This document shows, piece after piece, positions 26,596-34,805 of a DNA stretch of 64,000 nucleotides (positions are counted from its first letter, which is position 1; each line of letters begins with the position of its first letter). Both the position numbers and the translations under genes were made by a program. Location: contig NZ_AYMG01000008.1 in assembly GCF_000633455.1 (NCBI RefSeq), forward strand, positions 1 to 64,000, given 5' to 3'. This DNA is from Pedobacter jeongneungensis. GTDB taxonomy: Bacteria; Bacteroidota; Bacteroidia; Sphingobacteriales; Sphingobacteriaceae. The notes under the pieces were generated by a model. The model did not search any database. It saw nothing but the letters and a program-made list of their open reading frames with translations, and had not been told where the DNA came from.

Positions 26596-27438
26596 TTAAA
26601 CCTTTTTCTCAAACTGTGCAGCAACCCAATCGCCGTTCTGTTTATGATCAACGTATTTGATGCCATATTTAGCACATTCGGCGGTAATCATTCCCAGATC
26701 AGGATCTAAATAAAACCCACTGAAGAAAATTTTGCCTCCGGCTTTTAAAACTTCGGCATAACGGTGAATATGATCTAAAAGGATATTCCGGTTAATATTG
26801 GCAAAAATAACATCATATTCTTCGTTAGGAATGACTTCTTTACTGCCACAAAGTGCTTTTAAATTATCTACATGGTTAAGTGCAGCATTTTCTATGGTAC
26901 TTTCATAACAGATGTCATCATAATCGATGGCCATTAAACTTTTAGCACCCAGTTTTGCAGCCAGAATAGCTAAAATCCCGGTTCCACAGCCCATATCAAG
27001 GATATTTTTATCCTTTAGGTCGGCTGCTAAAATATACTGCATCACCATGGTGGTGGTTTGGTGGTGACCGGTGCCAAAAGCCATTTTTGGATCGATTACA
27101 ATCTCGTAAGGATATGATGGCTGTGGCTCGTGAAAGGTTGCCCTTACATAACACACATCATCAATAATCAACGGACTGAAGTTTTTCTCCCATTCGGCAT
27201 TCCAGTTTTCATCGGCAACATCTTCTAAGGTATAATCGGTTGCAAATTCTTCGCTATAATTGGCCAAAAGTTCTTTTAATTCCTGCTCGTTAAAATTATC
27301 CTTGATTACGAAAGCCGTAAAACCACCTTCACTATCTTCGAAAGTATCGAAGCCTAAATCGGCAAGATCGCTGATGAGCAGATCCTGTTGATAGTCTTCG
27401 ATACCTTTGAATGTAAATATTGCTTTAATGTATTGCAT
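26596..27438 (-). CDS. prmA: Ribosomal protein L11 methyltransferase
   Basis: The 280-residue SAM-dependent enzyme has an N-terminal L11-binding domain and the methyltransferase core: DPKMAFGTGHHQTTTMV, motif I LDMGCGTGILAILAAKLGA at about residues 147-165, and the NINRN catalytic-loop motif (FANINRNILL). It trimethylates L11. Its ATG at 27438 directly abuts the tpiA stop, so tpiA-prmA are co-transcribed. Confidence 0.96.
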   Translation of the reverse strand: MQYIKAIFTFKGIEDYQQDLLISDLADLGFDTFEDSEGGFTAFVIKDNFNEQELKELLANYSEEFATDYTLEDVADENWNAEWEKNFSPLIIDDVCYVRATFHEPQPSYPYEIVIDPKMAFGTGHHQTTTMVMQYILAADLKDKNILDMGCGTGILAILAAKLGAKSLMAIDYDDICYESTIENAALNHVDNLKALCGSKEVIPNEEYDVIFANINRNILLDHIHRYAEVLKAGGKIFFSGFYLDPDLGMITAECAKYGIKYVDHKQNGDWVAAQFEKKV

Positions 27439-28200
27439 TTAGCTGTTTAATGCTTTAATAATATCTGTAAAATCGCGTGATTTCAATGATGCACCACCAA
27501 TCAGTCCACCATCAATATCTTTTTGCGAGAATAAACTTGCTGCGTTGCCCGGGTTACAGCTACCGCCATATAAAATGGTTGTATCATCAGCTACATTGAA
27601 GCCATAGTTTGCCTCAATTTCACTGCGGATAAAAGCGTGAATATCCTGTGCCTGCTCTGGAGAAGCTGTTAAACCTGTGCCAATAGCCCAAACCGGTTCG
27701 TAAGCGATCACGATCTTTTTGAAATCTTCTTCGGTTAAGCTGAAAATGCCTTCTACCAATTGTTTTTTTAATACTTCATAGTAGCTACCGTTATTACGCT
27801 CATCTAAAGTTTCGCCGATACAGAAGATCGGAGTTAAGCCATGTGCCAAAGCGGTTTTGGTTTTAGCCGCCAATAACTCATCACTTTCTGCAAAATACTG
27901 TCTGCGTTCTGAGTGACCTAAAATCACATATTCTGCACCAACAGATTTCACCATTTTAGCGGAAGTTTCGCCTGTATAAGCACCACTTTCTTTATCGCTA
28001 ATGTTTTGAGCACCAATTTTAACATCGTTACCACCCAATTTTGCCAAGCTGTTTAAATGAATAAATGGTGAGCAGATAATAGCCAACTGATCGCCTTTGC
28101 GCTCATCTTTAACCATATTTACGATTTCGCTGAACAACGAAACACCTTCGTTGTAATCTAAGTTCATTTTCCAGTTACCGGCAACAATCTTTTTTCTCAT
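27439..28200 (-). CDS. tpiA: Triosephosphate isomerase
   Basis: The 253-residue TIM barrel interconverts dihydroxyacetone phosphate and glyceraldehyde 3-phosphate. Visible are GNWKMNL with the catalytic lysine, ILGHSERR with the catalytic histidine, AYEPVWAIGTG with the catalytic glutamate, and YGGSCNPGNA. Length is standard. It lies 48 bp downstream of the GlmU-like gene and abuts prmA. Confidence 0.98.
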   Translation of the reverse strand: MRKKIVAGNWKMNLDYNEGVSLFSEIVNMVKDERKGDQLAIICSPFIHLNSLAKLGGNDVKIGAQNISDKESGAYTGETSAKMVKSVGAEYVILGHSERRQYFAESDELLAAKTKTALAHGLTPIFCIGETLDERNNGSYYEVLKKQLVEGIFSLTEEDFKKIVIAYEPVWAIGTGLTASPEQAQDIHAFIRSEIEANYGFNVADDTTILYGGSCNPGNAASLFSQKDIDGGLIGGASLKSRDFTDIIKALNS

Positions 28201-28248
28201 TTTGTATTATTTAATGGTTGGTTGATCTTTTAAGATCAAGGTTTTATA

Positions 28249-29415
28249 TTAAAATCGTCTATACGATTCGGTTAATTCAAATACTTTTTCAAGAATGTTC
28301 TTTTCTGTTTCATCAAAAGCTATATTCTTTCTTGCGAACACCTTTTCGGTTGTTTCGAACATCTTATTCAGTTTATAGGTTTCGAAACCACTGGCACCAC
28401 CCCAGCTAAAATCTGGAATATGGTTCGGCGGAAGACCAGCACCAAAAACATTGGTTCCAACCCCTACAACACTGCCGGTATTAAACATGGTATTAATGCC
28501 ACATTTAGCATGATCGCCCATAATCAAACCACAAAATTGCAGGTTGGTATTTCGCATTTTTCTGCTTTCGTAATCGTAAAGCTTTACTTCGGCATAGTTG
28601 TTTTTTAAATTCGAATTGTTGGTGTCGGCACCGATATTGCACCACTCGCCCATTACCGAATTACCTAAATATCCTTCGTGGCCTTTGGCCGAATTGCCCC
28701 AGATTACCGAATTGTTAATTTCGCCTCCTGCACGGCTATTCGGGCCGATTGTAGTACCAGAATATATTTTAGCACCCATTTTTACTGATGAATTCTCACA
28801 AAGCGCAAAAGAACCTCTTATTAAACTACCTTCCCAAACTTCAGCATTTTTACCAATGTATATAGGTCCGTAAGTACTGTTAAATACACTGCATTCTGCT
28901 TTGGCTCCATCTTCGAGAAAAATATCATCACCAAGCAGTTGATTCGTACCACTTAGTTTTGCCGAGCTACGCCCTTCGGTTAATAGTTTAAAATCTTTTC
29001 TAATTTCGGCTGGGTTATGACCAAAAATATGCTCAGGATAAACAATATGTATAAAATCGCCGGCATATTCAATTTGCTTTAGCGATTTAACAGTTTCAAA
29101 ATCGTGCCGATCGGCAATATAAGCAACAACTACATCTTTTTTATAGAGCGCCTCGCCTGCCTTAAGGTTAGCAACAGCATTAAGCAAAGCTTCATCTGGG
29201 CAAACAGAACCGTTTATAAATAAATCGGCATCAGGTTTTGGCGCAAATTTTACTGAAAGGTAATCCTGGGTATGAAAGCCGTAATCGGCTTTTAAATGTT
29301 TGGCCCATTTTTCTGCAATGGTTAAAATACCTATGCGCAGATCGGCCACCGGCCTGGTAAAAGTAAGCGGACGCAGGGACATCCAGCTAGCATCATCAAA
29401 AAGATTGATTGTCAT
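28249..29415 (-). CDS. Bacteroidota GlmU-like sugar-nucleotidyltransferase/acetyltransferase
   Basis: The roughly 388-residue protein matches the alternative GlmU family of Bacteroidota. The N-terminal part has LFDDASWMSLRPLTFTRPVA then DLRIGILTIAEKW; the C-terminal half is a left-handed beta-helix of hexapeptide repeats (YIGKNAEVWEGSLIRGSFAL, later GIMMGDHAKCGI-like repeats). It is predicted to make UDP-GlcNAc from glucosamine-1-phosphate, but the exact reaction is unproven. I prefer the ATG at 29415 over 29454 because of family alignment and a TATTTTTG box 6 nt upstream. Confidence 0.88.
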   Translation of the reverse strand: MTINLFDDASWMSLRPLTFTRPVADLRIGILTIAEKWAKHLKADYGFHTQDYLSVKFAPKPDADLFINGSVCPDEALLNAVANLKAGEALYKKDVVVAYIADRHDFETVKSLKQIEYAGDFIHIVYPEHIFGHNPAEIRKDFKLLTEGRSSAKLSGTNQLLGDDIFLEDGAKAECSVFNSTYGPIYIGKNAEVWEGSLIRGSFALCENSSVKMGAKIYSGTTIGPNSRAGGEINNSVIWGNSAKGHEGYLGNSVMGEWCNIGADTNNSNLKNNYAEVKLYDYESRKMRNTNLQFCGLIMGDHAKCGINTMFNTGSVVGVGTNVFGAGLPPNHIPDFSWGGASGFETYKLNKMFETTEKVFARKNIAFDETEKNILEKVFELTESYRRF

Positions 29416-29421
29416 AAGCTG

Positions 29422-29462
29422 CAAAAATAAAAAAAGTCCCGATGCTTTTGGCAAAGGGACTT
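29422..29462 (-). terminator. rpmE2 terminator overlapping the -7 box of the GlmU-like gene
   Basis: On the minus strand AAGTCCC (29462-29456) pairs with GGGACTT (29440-29434) and is followed by a T-rich tail. The tail contains TATTTTTG (29429-29422), a TAnnTTTG match 6 nt before the next ATG. One short segment thus seems to end rpmE2 and start the GlmU-like gene. Confidence 0.7.
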
Positions 29463-29487
29463 CAAAAAATGCTTTTTACAGCTAAAA

Positions 29488-29736
29488 TTATTTCTTAGCG
29501 TAACGGTTTTTGAATTTATCGATACGTCCTGCTGTATCAACCAATTTCATTTTACCAGTATAAAAAGGGTGTGAAGTATGAGAAATCTCTAATTTATAAA
29601 GAGGATATTCGTTACCATCTTCCCATTTAATTGTTTCTTTAGTATCTACACAAGATTTTGTTAAGAAAGCATATTCGTTAGACATGTCTTTAAAAACAAC
29701 TGGTCTGTAGCTTGTTGGGTGCAAATCTTTTTTCAT
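29488..29736 (-). CDS. rpmE2: Ribosomal protein L31, type B
   Basis: The 82-residue protein begins [20 protein letters not shown] and lacks the zinc-binding CxxC of the type A form, identifying the zinc-independent L31B. The CVDTKET segment and C-terminal [20 protein letters not shown] are typical. An upstream in-frame ATG at 29802 adds 22 unrelated residues; the start at 29736 matches the family. It is followed by a clear terminator. Confidence 0.96.
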   Translation of the reverse strand: MKKDLHPTSYRPVVFKDMSNEYAFLTKSCVDTKETIKWEDGNEYPLYKLEISHTSHPFYTGKMKLVDTAGRIDKFKNRYAKK

Positions 29737-30010
29737 TTGAATATTATTTTTAGTTATTTGTGTGAAAGCATCAAGAACATTTTTGCAATTTGCTGGCAAC
29801 AACGCTTATGACATTTCCTATTAGTCTTTCTACCTCTATTTTAGAGGATGCAAATATCTTAATTTTATTTTTGATTTACAAGCCTAAATAAAGAATTTTA
29901 ATTTACATGACTTTTATGCATGCTTTTTTAAGGAAAACACATTCGAGTAATAAGCAAATCTAAACTTTTTTGAGCTGAATATTGTTTTTCAGATATATAA
30001 AAAATATATG
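29737..30010. other. Gene-free AT-rich spacer between rpmE2 and the 55-codon gene
   Basis: This divergent gap of about 275 bp is very AT-rich. The only promoter-like element for rpmE2 is GATATTTG on the minus strand near 29850, one mismatch from the consensus, which would give L31 a leader of about 115 nt. No repeat family or RNA gene is recognisable. Confidence 0.4.
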
Positions 30011-30018
30011 TAAATTTG
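30011..30018 (+). promoter_or_regulatory. -7 box 4 nt before a 55-codon gene
   Basis: TAAATTTG matches TAnnTTTG and is followed by GTAT and the ATG at 30023, the same N4 spacing seen at mqnC, tsaB and the Asp-rich gene. Confidence 0.55.
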
Positions 30019-30022
30019 GTAT

Positions 30023-30190
30023 ATGAGAAAAGAAAGTAAATTTGACGGCATTATCCATGCCGATAGCAGCGGAAAGCTCTACATCAAAAGTCCTGATTTT
30101 TTTGCGCAGCCAAGGATTATCCAAATGGTGGGCTCATTAATGGAGTCGAGTATTTTTAAAAAAATAGAAAAAGATAAAAATAAGAAATAA
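30023..30190 (+). CDS. Small protein of unknown function (55 residues)
   Basis: Reading from the ATG at 30023 gives MRKESKFDGIIHADSSGKLY and then IKSPDFFAQPRIIQMVGSLM, ending in a lysine-rich tail. It is soluble and mildly basic, and matches no family I know. Support for reality is the exact -7 box 4 nt upstream and the tight spacing (7 bp) to the next plus-strand gene, which suggests an operon with that membrane protein. Confidence 0.7.
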   Translation: MRKESKFDGIIHADSSGKLYIKSPDFFAQPRIIQMVGSLMESSIFKKIEKDKNKK

Positions 30191-30197
30191 CCTGTAA

Positions 30198-30887
30198 ATG
30201 CCTTTTAACCTACTCTTGTTTCCTCTTGTAGGCGGCTACTATATATTAATCAGGTTCAGATACCTGCGGTATGTTCAATACCGGCTCGAAAGCCAGCGAA
30301 TATTATTAAACTCTGCTTTTGCAGGCATCATGCTTTTGGGTGTATGCTTTTTGTTAAGGGCAATTTTTATCGCCATCTGGCCTCAAACAGTTGAAGACCT
30401 CAGCAAATTGCTTCCCATACATGCTCCTTATTTTGGAACAACCAGTTTATCACTATTAGTTGCTGTAGCGGCAACCGAAATTGCCAATCTTTTTATCAAC
30501 CGCCTTAAAGCCATTAAAAGGGCTATAGCTACTTCGGGAAATGAATTTGAATTGTTATTAAGCTCATCTTTTTTTGATGCCCATCTTTTACAATTTACGA
30601 TGGATAGTGGCAAATTTTATATTGGCTGGGTGAAAGAACTGCCCAAACCCTTTACTACGAGCTATATCCGCATTACCCCTGCTTTTAGTGGCTACCGCAA
30701 GGCTGATGACAAAGAACTCGTTTTTACCACTCAATATTTAACGGTTTATGCCAGTTATATTGAAGATGGCTCTGTAGCGAATACCGATGAATTGAAAACC
30801 GATCTCGTATTAAAAGCAGATAAGATCAATTCCATTTCGTTTTTTGATATGGATATGTACAACCGCTTTAATCCTTCGCAGGAATAA
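30198..30887 (+). CDS. Membrane protein of unknown function
   Basis: The 229-residue protein has three predicted membrane segments in its first 100 residues (near FNLLLFPLVGGYYIL, SAFAGIMLLGVCFLLRAIF and SLSLLVAVAATEIANLF), then a soluble domain of about 125 residues beginning around NRLKAIKRAIATSG. I recognise no family. It follows the 55-codon gene by 7 bp and probably shares its leaderless promoter. It converges with a small minus-strand gene 10 bp downstream. Confidence 0.8.
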   Translation: MPFNLLLFPLVGGYYILIRFRYLRYVQYRLESQRILLNSAFAGIMLLGVCFLLRAIFIAIWPQTVEDLSKLLPIHAPYFGTTSLSLLVAVAATEIANLFINRLKAIKRAIATSGNEFELLLSSSFFDAHLLQFTMDSGKFYIGWVKELPKPFTTSYIRITPAFSGYRKADDKELVFTTQYLTVYASYIEDGSVANTDELKTDLVLKADKINSISFFDMDMYNRFNPSQE

Positions 30888-30897
30888 ATACATTAAA

Positions 30898-31182
30898 CTA
30901 ATCTTTCTTCTGGCTATACTTTTTCCAGGTTTCTATTTTAGCCTTCTGGCGTGCAATGTAAGCATCGGCAATTACTTCAGCTGAACTGGAACCTTCTACA
31001 GTTTCCAGCAATTCTTTTAATTTATACTGATCTACATCTGCCTTATATAATATCTGGATGAGTTTCGGAAAATCATTATCAATTAAATAAGCAAAAGCAT
31101 CAACCATCGCATCACGTAACTGGCTTTCTGAAAGGTGATCTGGTATATCGAAATCTTTGCTGATGATACTAATTAATGACAT
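30898..31182 (-). CDS. Small helical protein of unknown function
   Basis: The 94-residue product looks all-helical and acidic in its first two thirds (AMVDAFAYLIDNDFPKLIQI), with a basic tail RQKAKIETWKKYSQKKD. The first residues MSLISIISKDFDIPDHLS match no family I know. No membrane segment or signal is present. Codon structure and conserved-looking helical periodicity support a real gene; function is unknown. Confidence 0.7.
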   Translation of the reverse strand: MSLISIISKDFDIPDHLSESQLRDAMVDAFAYLIDNDFPKLIQILYKADVDQYKLKELLETVEGSSSAEVIADAYIARQKAKIETWKKYSQKKD

Positions 31183-31478
31183 GGAATAGGATTTTTAAGA
31201 TTGCAGAATTTCAAGATTAAAGTGTGTTAGAATAGGCGTTGTTAATATTAGTCTTAGGCAATTTGCATTGTCCGAAGAATCACAGGCCAAAATTAAATAA
31301 ACCTGATAAAAGCGGCAGCTCCCGATTCTTCATCGGGACTATAGCGGTTAGCAGGACTGCAGGTGCTATGGAATACGGAACCCTAGGTTTTCAAAATCAA
31401 ATTTTAGTCGCTTTTAAGATCCCCTCATGCGCGAGGATGACGAATCTCAAAAATTATCCATCTCTCATCTTCCCTCGA
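31183..31478. repeat. Mosaic repeat between the 94-residue gene and mce
   Basis: The gap holds AATTAAATAAACCTGAT (from 31291), AGCGGCAGC, a CCCGAT (31321-31326) / ATCGGG (31332-31337) module and GCAGGACTGCAG (about 31351). It is a relative of the repeats at 5638 and 50675. TTTTAAGATCCCCTCATGCG and GAGGATGACGA follow (31411-31443), a GTCAT-class half element. Confidence 0.6.
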
Positions 31479-31886
31479 TTACACCCACTTAATCTCCTGA
31501 CAAATCTCGATCAACACGCCATTGGTATCTTTTGGATGCACGAAACACACCATTTTATTGTCGGCACCTTTTTTGGGCGATTCGTTAAGCAGTACAAAAC
31601 CTTCTTTATGCAAACGTTCCATTTCGGCCAGAATATCGTCGACCAGAAATGCGATGTGATGAATCCCCTCTCCTTTTTTTTCGATAAACTTAGCAATTGC
31701 ACTTTCAGGAGATGTGGCTTGCAACAGTTCTACTTTATTCTCGCCGGTTTTAAAGAAAGCTGTATTTACAAATTCAGACGCAACTTGCTCTGTCTTATAG
31801 CAATCGGTATTGAGCAGTTTCTGATAAATATCTATAGAACTGTTGAGGTCTTTTACCGCGATGCCGATGTGTTCTATCTTGTTCAT
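31479..31886 (-). CDS. mce: Methylmalonyl-CoA epimerase
   Basis: The 135-residue glyoxalase-fold protein starts MNKIEHIGIAVKDLNSSIDI and has the metal-ligand regions EHIGIAV, GIHHIAFLVDDI and the C-terminal GVLIEICQ. It interconverts (R)- and (S)-methylmalonyl-CoA, linking propionyl-CoA carboxylation to succinyl-CoA or the reverse. Length is standard. No mutase gene adjoins it. Confidence 0.93.
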   Translation of the reverse strand: MNKIEHIGIAVKDLNSSIDIYQKLLNTDCYKTEQVASEFVNTAFFKTGENKVELLQATSPESAIAKFIEKKGEGIHHIAFLVDDILAEMERLHKEGFVLLNESPKKGADNKMVCFVHPKDTNGVLIEICQEIKWV

Positions 31887-31973
31887 AGATTATAAGGTTA
31901 TGTGAATGTAAAAATGCGGCTTTTATCTATAAGCTCATAGCTATTATTTATAATTGTTAAATAAGTTTTTTAG

Positions 31974-31981
31974 TATCTTTG
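31974..31981 (+). promoter_or_regulatory. Predicted -7 box of the isc cluster
   Basis: TATCTTTG matches TAnnTTTG and lies 22 nt before the iscS ATG, giving a leader of roughly 18 nt. No iscR gene or obvious IscR palindrome is seen. Confidence 0.6.
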
Positions 31982-32003
31982 TGTTATAATTAACAGAATA
32001 GAG

Positions 32004-33215
32004 ATGAAACAGCCGATATATTTAGATAATAATGCTACAACACCGTTAGATCCACGTGTGCTGGAAGCAATGCTACCTTACTTTACTGAGAAATTTGGAA
32101 ATGCCGCAAGTCGTAATCACGCGTTTGGCTGGGTGGCTGAAGAGGGTGTAGATTACGCTCGTGAGCAGGTAGCCAAACTAATCGGCTGTACTGAAAAAGA
32201 AATTATTTTTACATCAGGTGCTACCGAAGCCGATAACCTGGCTATTAAAGGTGTATTTGAAATGTATAAAGAAAAAGGTAACCACATCATTACTGCGGTT
32301 ACTGAACATAAAGCAGTTTTAGATACCTGCAAACACTTAGAGAAAAATGGCGCACGCGTTACTTATTTAGGTGTTAAAGAAGACGGTTTAATTGATTTAG
32401 CTGAATTGGAAGCTGCTATGACTGCTGAAACTATCTTAGTTTCGATTATGTATGGTAACAACGAAATCGGAGTAATACAACCAGTTAAAGAAATTGCAGC
32501 CATTGCACACAAACACGGTGCTTTATTTATGACTGATGCTACGCAGGCAGTTGGTAAAATCCCTGTTGATGTAAATGCTGACGGTATCGATTTAATGGCT
32601 TTCTCTGCACACAAAATGTACGGTCCGAAAGGTGTTGGTGTACTTTACGTTCGTCGTAAAAATCCAAGGGTTAAAGTTACTGCACAGATGGATGGCGGTG
32701 GCCATGAGCGTGGAATGCGTTCTGGTACGTTAAACGTTCCTGGTATTGTTGGTTTAGGTAAAGCTTGTGAGCTTTGTCGTTTAGAAATGGAAAGCGAATC
32801 AATCCGTTTATCAGCTTTACGTGATAAGTTAGAGACTACTTTAAACAAAATGGAAGAAAGCTATGTTAATGGTAATACACAACACCGTTTACCACACGTA
32901 GCTAATATTTCATTCAAATATGTTGAGGGTGAAGGTTTAATGATGGCCATGAGTGATTTAGCGGTATCTTCAGGGTCTGCTTGTACTTCAGCTTCGTTAG
33001 AACCATCATACGTATTAAAAAGCTTAGGTTTATCTGATGATTTAGCACACTCTTCTATCCGTTACGGTTTAGGAAGGTTTACAACTGAAGCAGAAATTGA
33101 TCAGGCGATTGAAGTAACTCAAAAAGCGGTTAACCACTTAAGAGAACTTTCTCCACTTTGGGAAATGTTTAAAGAAGGAATCGATTTGAGTAAAATTGAG
33201 TGGGCAGAACACTAA
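32004..33215 (+). CDS. iscS: Cysteine desulfurase
   Basis: The 403-residue PLP enzyme removes sulfur from cysteine for Fe-S cluster assembly. It begins [14 protein letters not shown], has [14 protein letters not shown], the PLP lysine in [11 protein letters not shown] and the mobile persulfide-loop cysteine in [10 protein letters not shown], all hallmarks of group I NifS/IscS. It leads an iscS-iscU-iscA unit; the usual hscB, hscA and fdx genes are absent here. Confidence 0.97.
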   Translation: MKQPIYLDNNATTPLDPRVLEAMLPYFTEKFGNAASRNHAFGWVAEEGVDYAREQVAKLIGCTEKEIIFTSGATEADNLAIKGVFEMYKEKGNHIITAVTEHKAVLDTCKHLEKNGARVTYLGVKEDGLIDLAELEAAMTAETILVSIMYGNNEIGVIQPVKEIAAIAHKHGALFMTDATQAVGKIPVDVNADGIDLMAFSAHKMYGPKGVGVLYVRRKNPRVKVTAQMDGGGHERGMRSGTLNVPGIVGLGKACELCRLEMESESIRLSALRDKLETTLNKMEESYVNGNTQHRLPHVANISFKYVEGEGLMMAMSDLAVSSGSACTSASLEPSYVLKSLGLSDDLAHSSIRYGLGRFTTEAEIDQAIEVTQKAVNHLRELSPLWEMFKEGIDLSKIEWAEH

Positions 33216-33221
33216 GCCAGT

Positions 33222-33280
33222 TTGGAGTTGGCAGTTAACAGTTTGGAATACCTGAACTGGCAATTGAAAACTGATAATTT
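33222..33280. repeat. GGCAGTTAACAGTT word array between iscS and iscU
   Basis: GTTGGCAGTTAACAGTTTGG is mirrored by GAACTGGCAATTGAAAACTG. The same vocabulary reappears between smpB and pcm at 51403-51465. In the isc transcript it would form an imperfect hairpin. Confidence 0.7.
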
Positions 33281-33328
33281 AAAACTAATTAAAAATTTGC
33301 TCCGCAAGGAGATTAAAAAAATAAAATC

Positions 33329-33742
33329 ATGGCATATTCAGAAAAAGTAATTGACCATTACAATAACCCACGTAACGTAGGTACATTAAATAAAGACAGC
33401 AAATTTGTAGGAACAGGATTAGTTGGTGCACCTGAGTGTGGCGACGTAATGCGCTTGCAGATTGAGGTTGGAGAAGATAACGTAATCACCGATGCTAAAT
33501 TTAAAACATTTGGCTGTGGTTCAGCTATTGCTTCTTCTTCTTTAGCTACAGAATGGTTAAAAGGAAAAACAATTGATGAAGCTTTATCTATCGATAACAT
33601 GGATATTGTTGAAGAATTGGCTTTGCCTCCGGTAAAAATCCACTGCTCGGTATTGGCAGAAGATGCAATTAAATCTGCGATTAACGATTACCGCGTTAAA
33701 AATGGCTTAGAAGCTATTGTATTAGAAAAATCGCACCACTAG
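33329..33742 (+). CDS. iscU: Fe-S cluster scaffold protein
   Basis: The 137-residue scaffold begins MAYSEKVIDHYNNPRNVGTL and shows the three ligand cysteines in PECGDVM, TFGCGSAIASSS and KIHCSVLAEDA. The chaperone-recognition motif region LPPVKIHC is present although hscA/hscB are not linked. It assembles Fe-S clusters with sulfur from IscS encoded 113 bp upstream. Confidence 0.97.
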   Translation: MAYSEKVIDHYNNPRNVGTLNKDSKFVGTGLVGAPECGDVMRLQIEVGEDNVITDAKFKTFGCGSAIASSSLATEWLKGKTIDEALSIDNMDIVEELALPPVKIHCSVLAEDAIKSAINDYRVKNGLEAIVLEKSHH

Positions 33743-33840
33743 AATAGATGTGAGACAATAGATTTGAGATGTGAGAGCACCTACCTTAGGGCGCTCAAAT
33801 ATATCTCAAATCTAACCTCTCAAATCACAAATCTCTATCA
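33743..33840. repeat. TGAGAT/TGAGA palindromic word array between iscU and iscA
   Basis: AGATTTGAGATGTGAGAGC is mirrored by GCGCTCAAATATATCTCA then AATCT, across a short loop ACCTACCTTAGG. Outer words AGATGTGAGACAATAG pair loosely with CTCAAATCACAAATCTCTAT. It fills the whole iscU-iscA gap and ends at the iscA ATG. Confidence 0.8.
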
Positions 33841-33842
33841 CA

Positions 33843-34169
33843 ATGATTACAATAACAGATAAAGCAAAAGAAAAAATCACTCACTTAATGCAGGATTCGG
33901 AAATGGGTTCTGATTACTTTTTACGCGTTTCAGTAAAAGGTGGTGGTTGTTCAGGTTTATCATACAATTTAGATTTTGATAACGAAGAACAAAAAGGCGA
34001 TCAGTTTTTTGAAGACAGAGGAATCAAAATTGCGTTAGATATGAAATCATTCCTTTATCTGGCTGGAACTGAATTAGATTTCACTGATGGTTTAAATGGA
34101 AAAGGTTTCAACTTTATCAACCCCAATGCGAGTCGCAGCTGTGGTTGTGGCGAGAGCTTCTCAGTTTAA
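33843..34169 (+). CDS. iscA: A-type Fe-S cluster carrier protein
   Basis: The 108-residue protein has the A-type carrier pattern: KGGGCSGLSYNLDF with the first conserved cysteine and the C-terminal SRSCGCGESFSV with the other two. It carries Fe-S clusters from IscU to targets. IscA and ErpA types cannot be separated with certainty; the isc context favours IscA. A terminator follows 21 bp after the stop. Confidence 0.94.
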   Translation: MITITDKAKEKITHLMQDSEMGSDYFLRVSVKGGGCSGLSYNLDFDNEEQKGDQFFEDRGIKIALDMKSFLYLAGTELDFTDGLNGKGFNFINPNASRSCGCGESFSV

Positions 34170-34190
34170 TCGAATCGAATAACTTTATAT

Positions 34191-34220
34191 AAAAAGGTTT
34201 CATTTTATGGAACCTTTTTT
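34191..34220 (+). terminator. Rho-independent terminator of the isc cluster
   Basis: AAAAAGGTT (34191-34199) pairs with AACCTTTTT (34211-34219), followed by a further T. It lies about 20 bp after the iscA stop. Confidence 0.75.
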
Positions 34221-34805
34221 GCGTTTTATGAGGTTTGTCTTCGCAAGATTAGCCGCACATTTTTTCCCGCAGATTAAGCAGATTTGAAGCGCAGATTAAG
34301 CAACAACTTAATCACCTTCATGTATTTCCATCCAGCCAGGCCAAAGCACCACATCTCCGTTCTACTTAAATCCGGCCTAACATCCCGATAGCTATGGGGA
34401 TCGGGCTCTACTACCCCTGCCATCCTACTGGCCTTAAAAGAAAACGGCGTAGCCCTCATGAATACCATTGAAAATTATACCAAAAAATGAATAAATTTTC
34501 AGCCGGCATTTTTTGTTTTTTCATTTGTCTTTATATTTTCAATGGCATTCAAGCTAGCTTCGCTGGTCTTTTTGATGCCAAAAAGAAAGAGCCTTTCGGC
34601 GGCGGAGAGCCGAGGCAAGACTGTGCAGATGGGCCAAATGATATTATAAACATAAAGGTAATATCGAAGTAAGCACTATTGTTATATAAAGATCCTTCGC
34701 TGTACTCAGGATGACAGGTATGGAAGAAACCCAAGTGTCAATTTGTATTTTTAAACCAAAAAGCGTTATTATTGTTAATTATATTCAGCGAACCAATTAC
34801 GAGCA
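34221..34805. repeat. Long gene-free stretch made of repeat mosaics
   Basis: No convincing gene is present in this stretch of nearly 600 bp. It has GCAGATTAAGCAGATTTGAAG / GCGCAGATTAAGCAAC words (from about 34270), a mosaic element with a CCCGAT (34384-34389) / ATCGGG (34400-34405) module, a segment around 34540-34640 with GGCGGCGGAGAGCCGAGG, and a half GTCAT-class copy (GATCCTTCGCTGTACTCAGG at 34691-34710). Short frames over 60 codons here are in this repeat material on both strands. Confidence 0.6.

Noticed and set aside
33222..33840. CRISPR array
   Set aside because: The regular-looking repeats are variable words without constant spacer length or identical repeats, and no cas genes are present.
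34274..34672. Short open frames on both strands after the isc cluster
   Set aside because: They lie in repeat mosaics including the CCCGAT...ATCGGG module and have no supporting signals.
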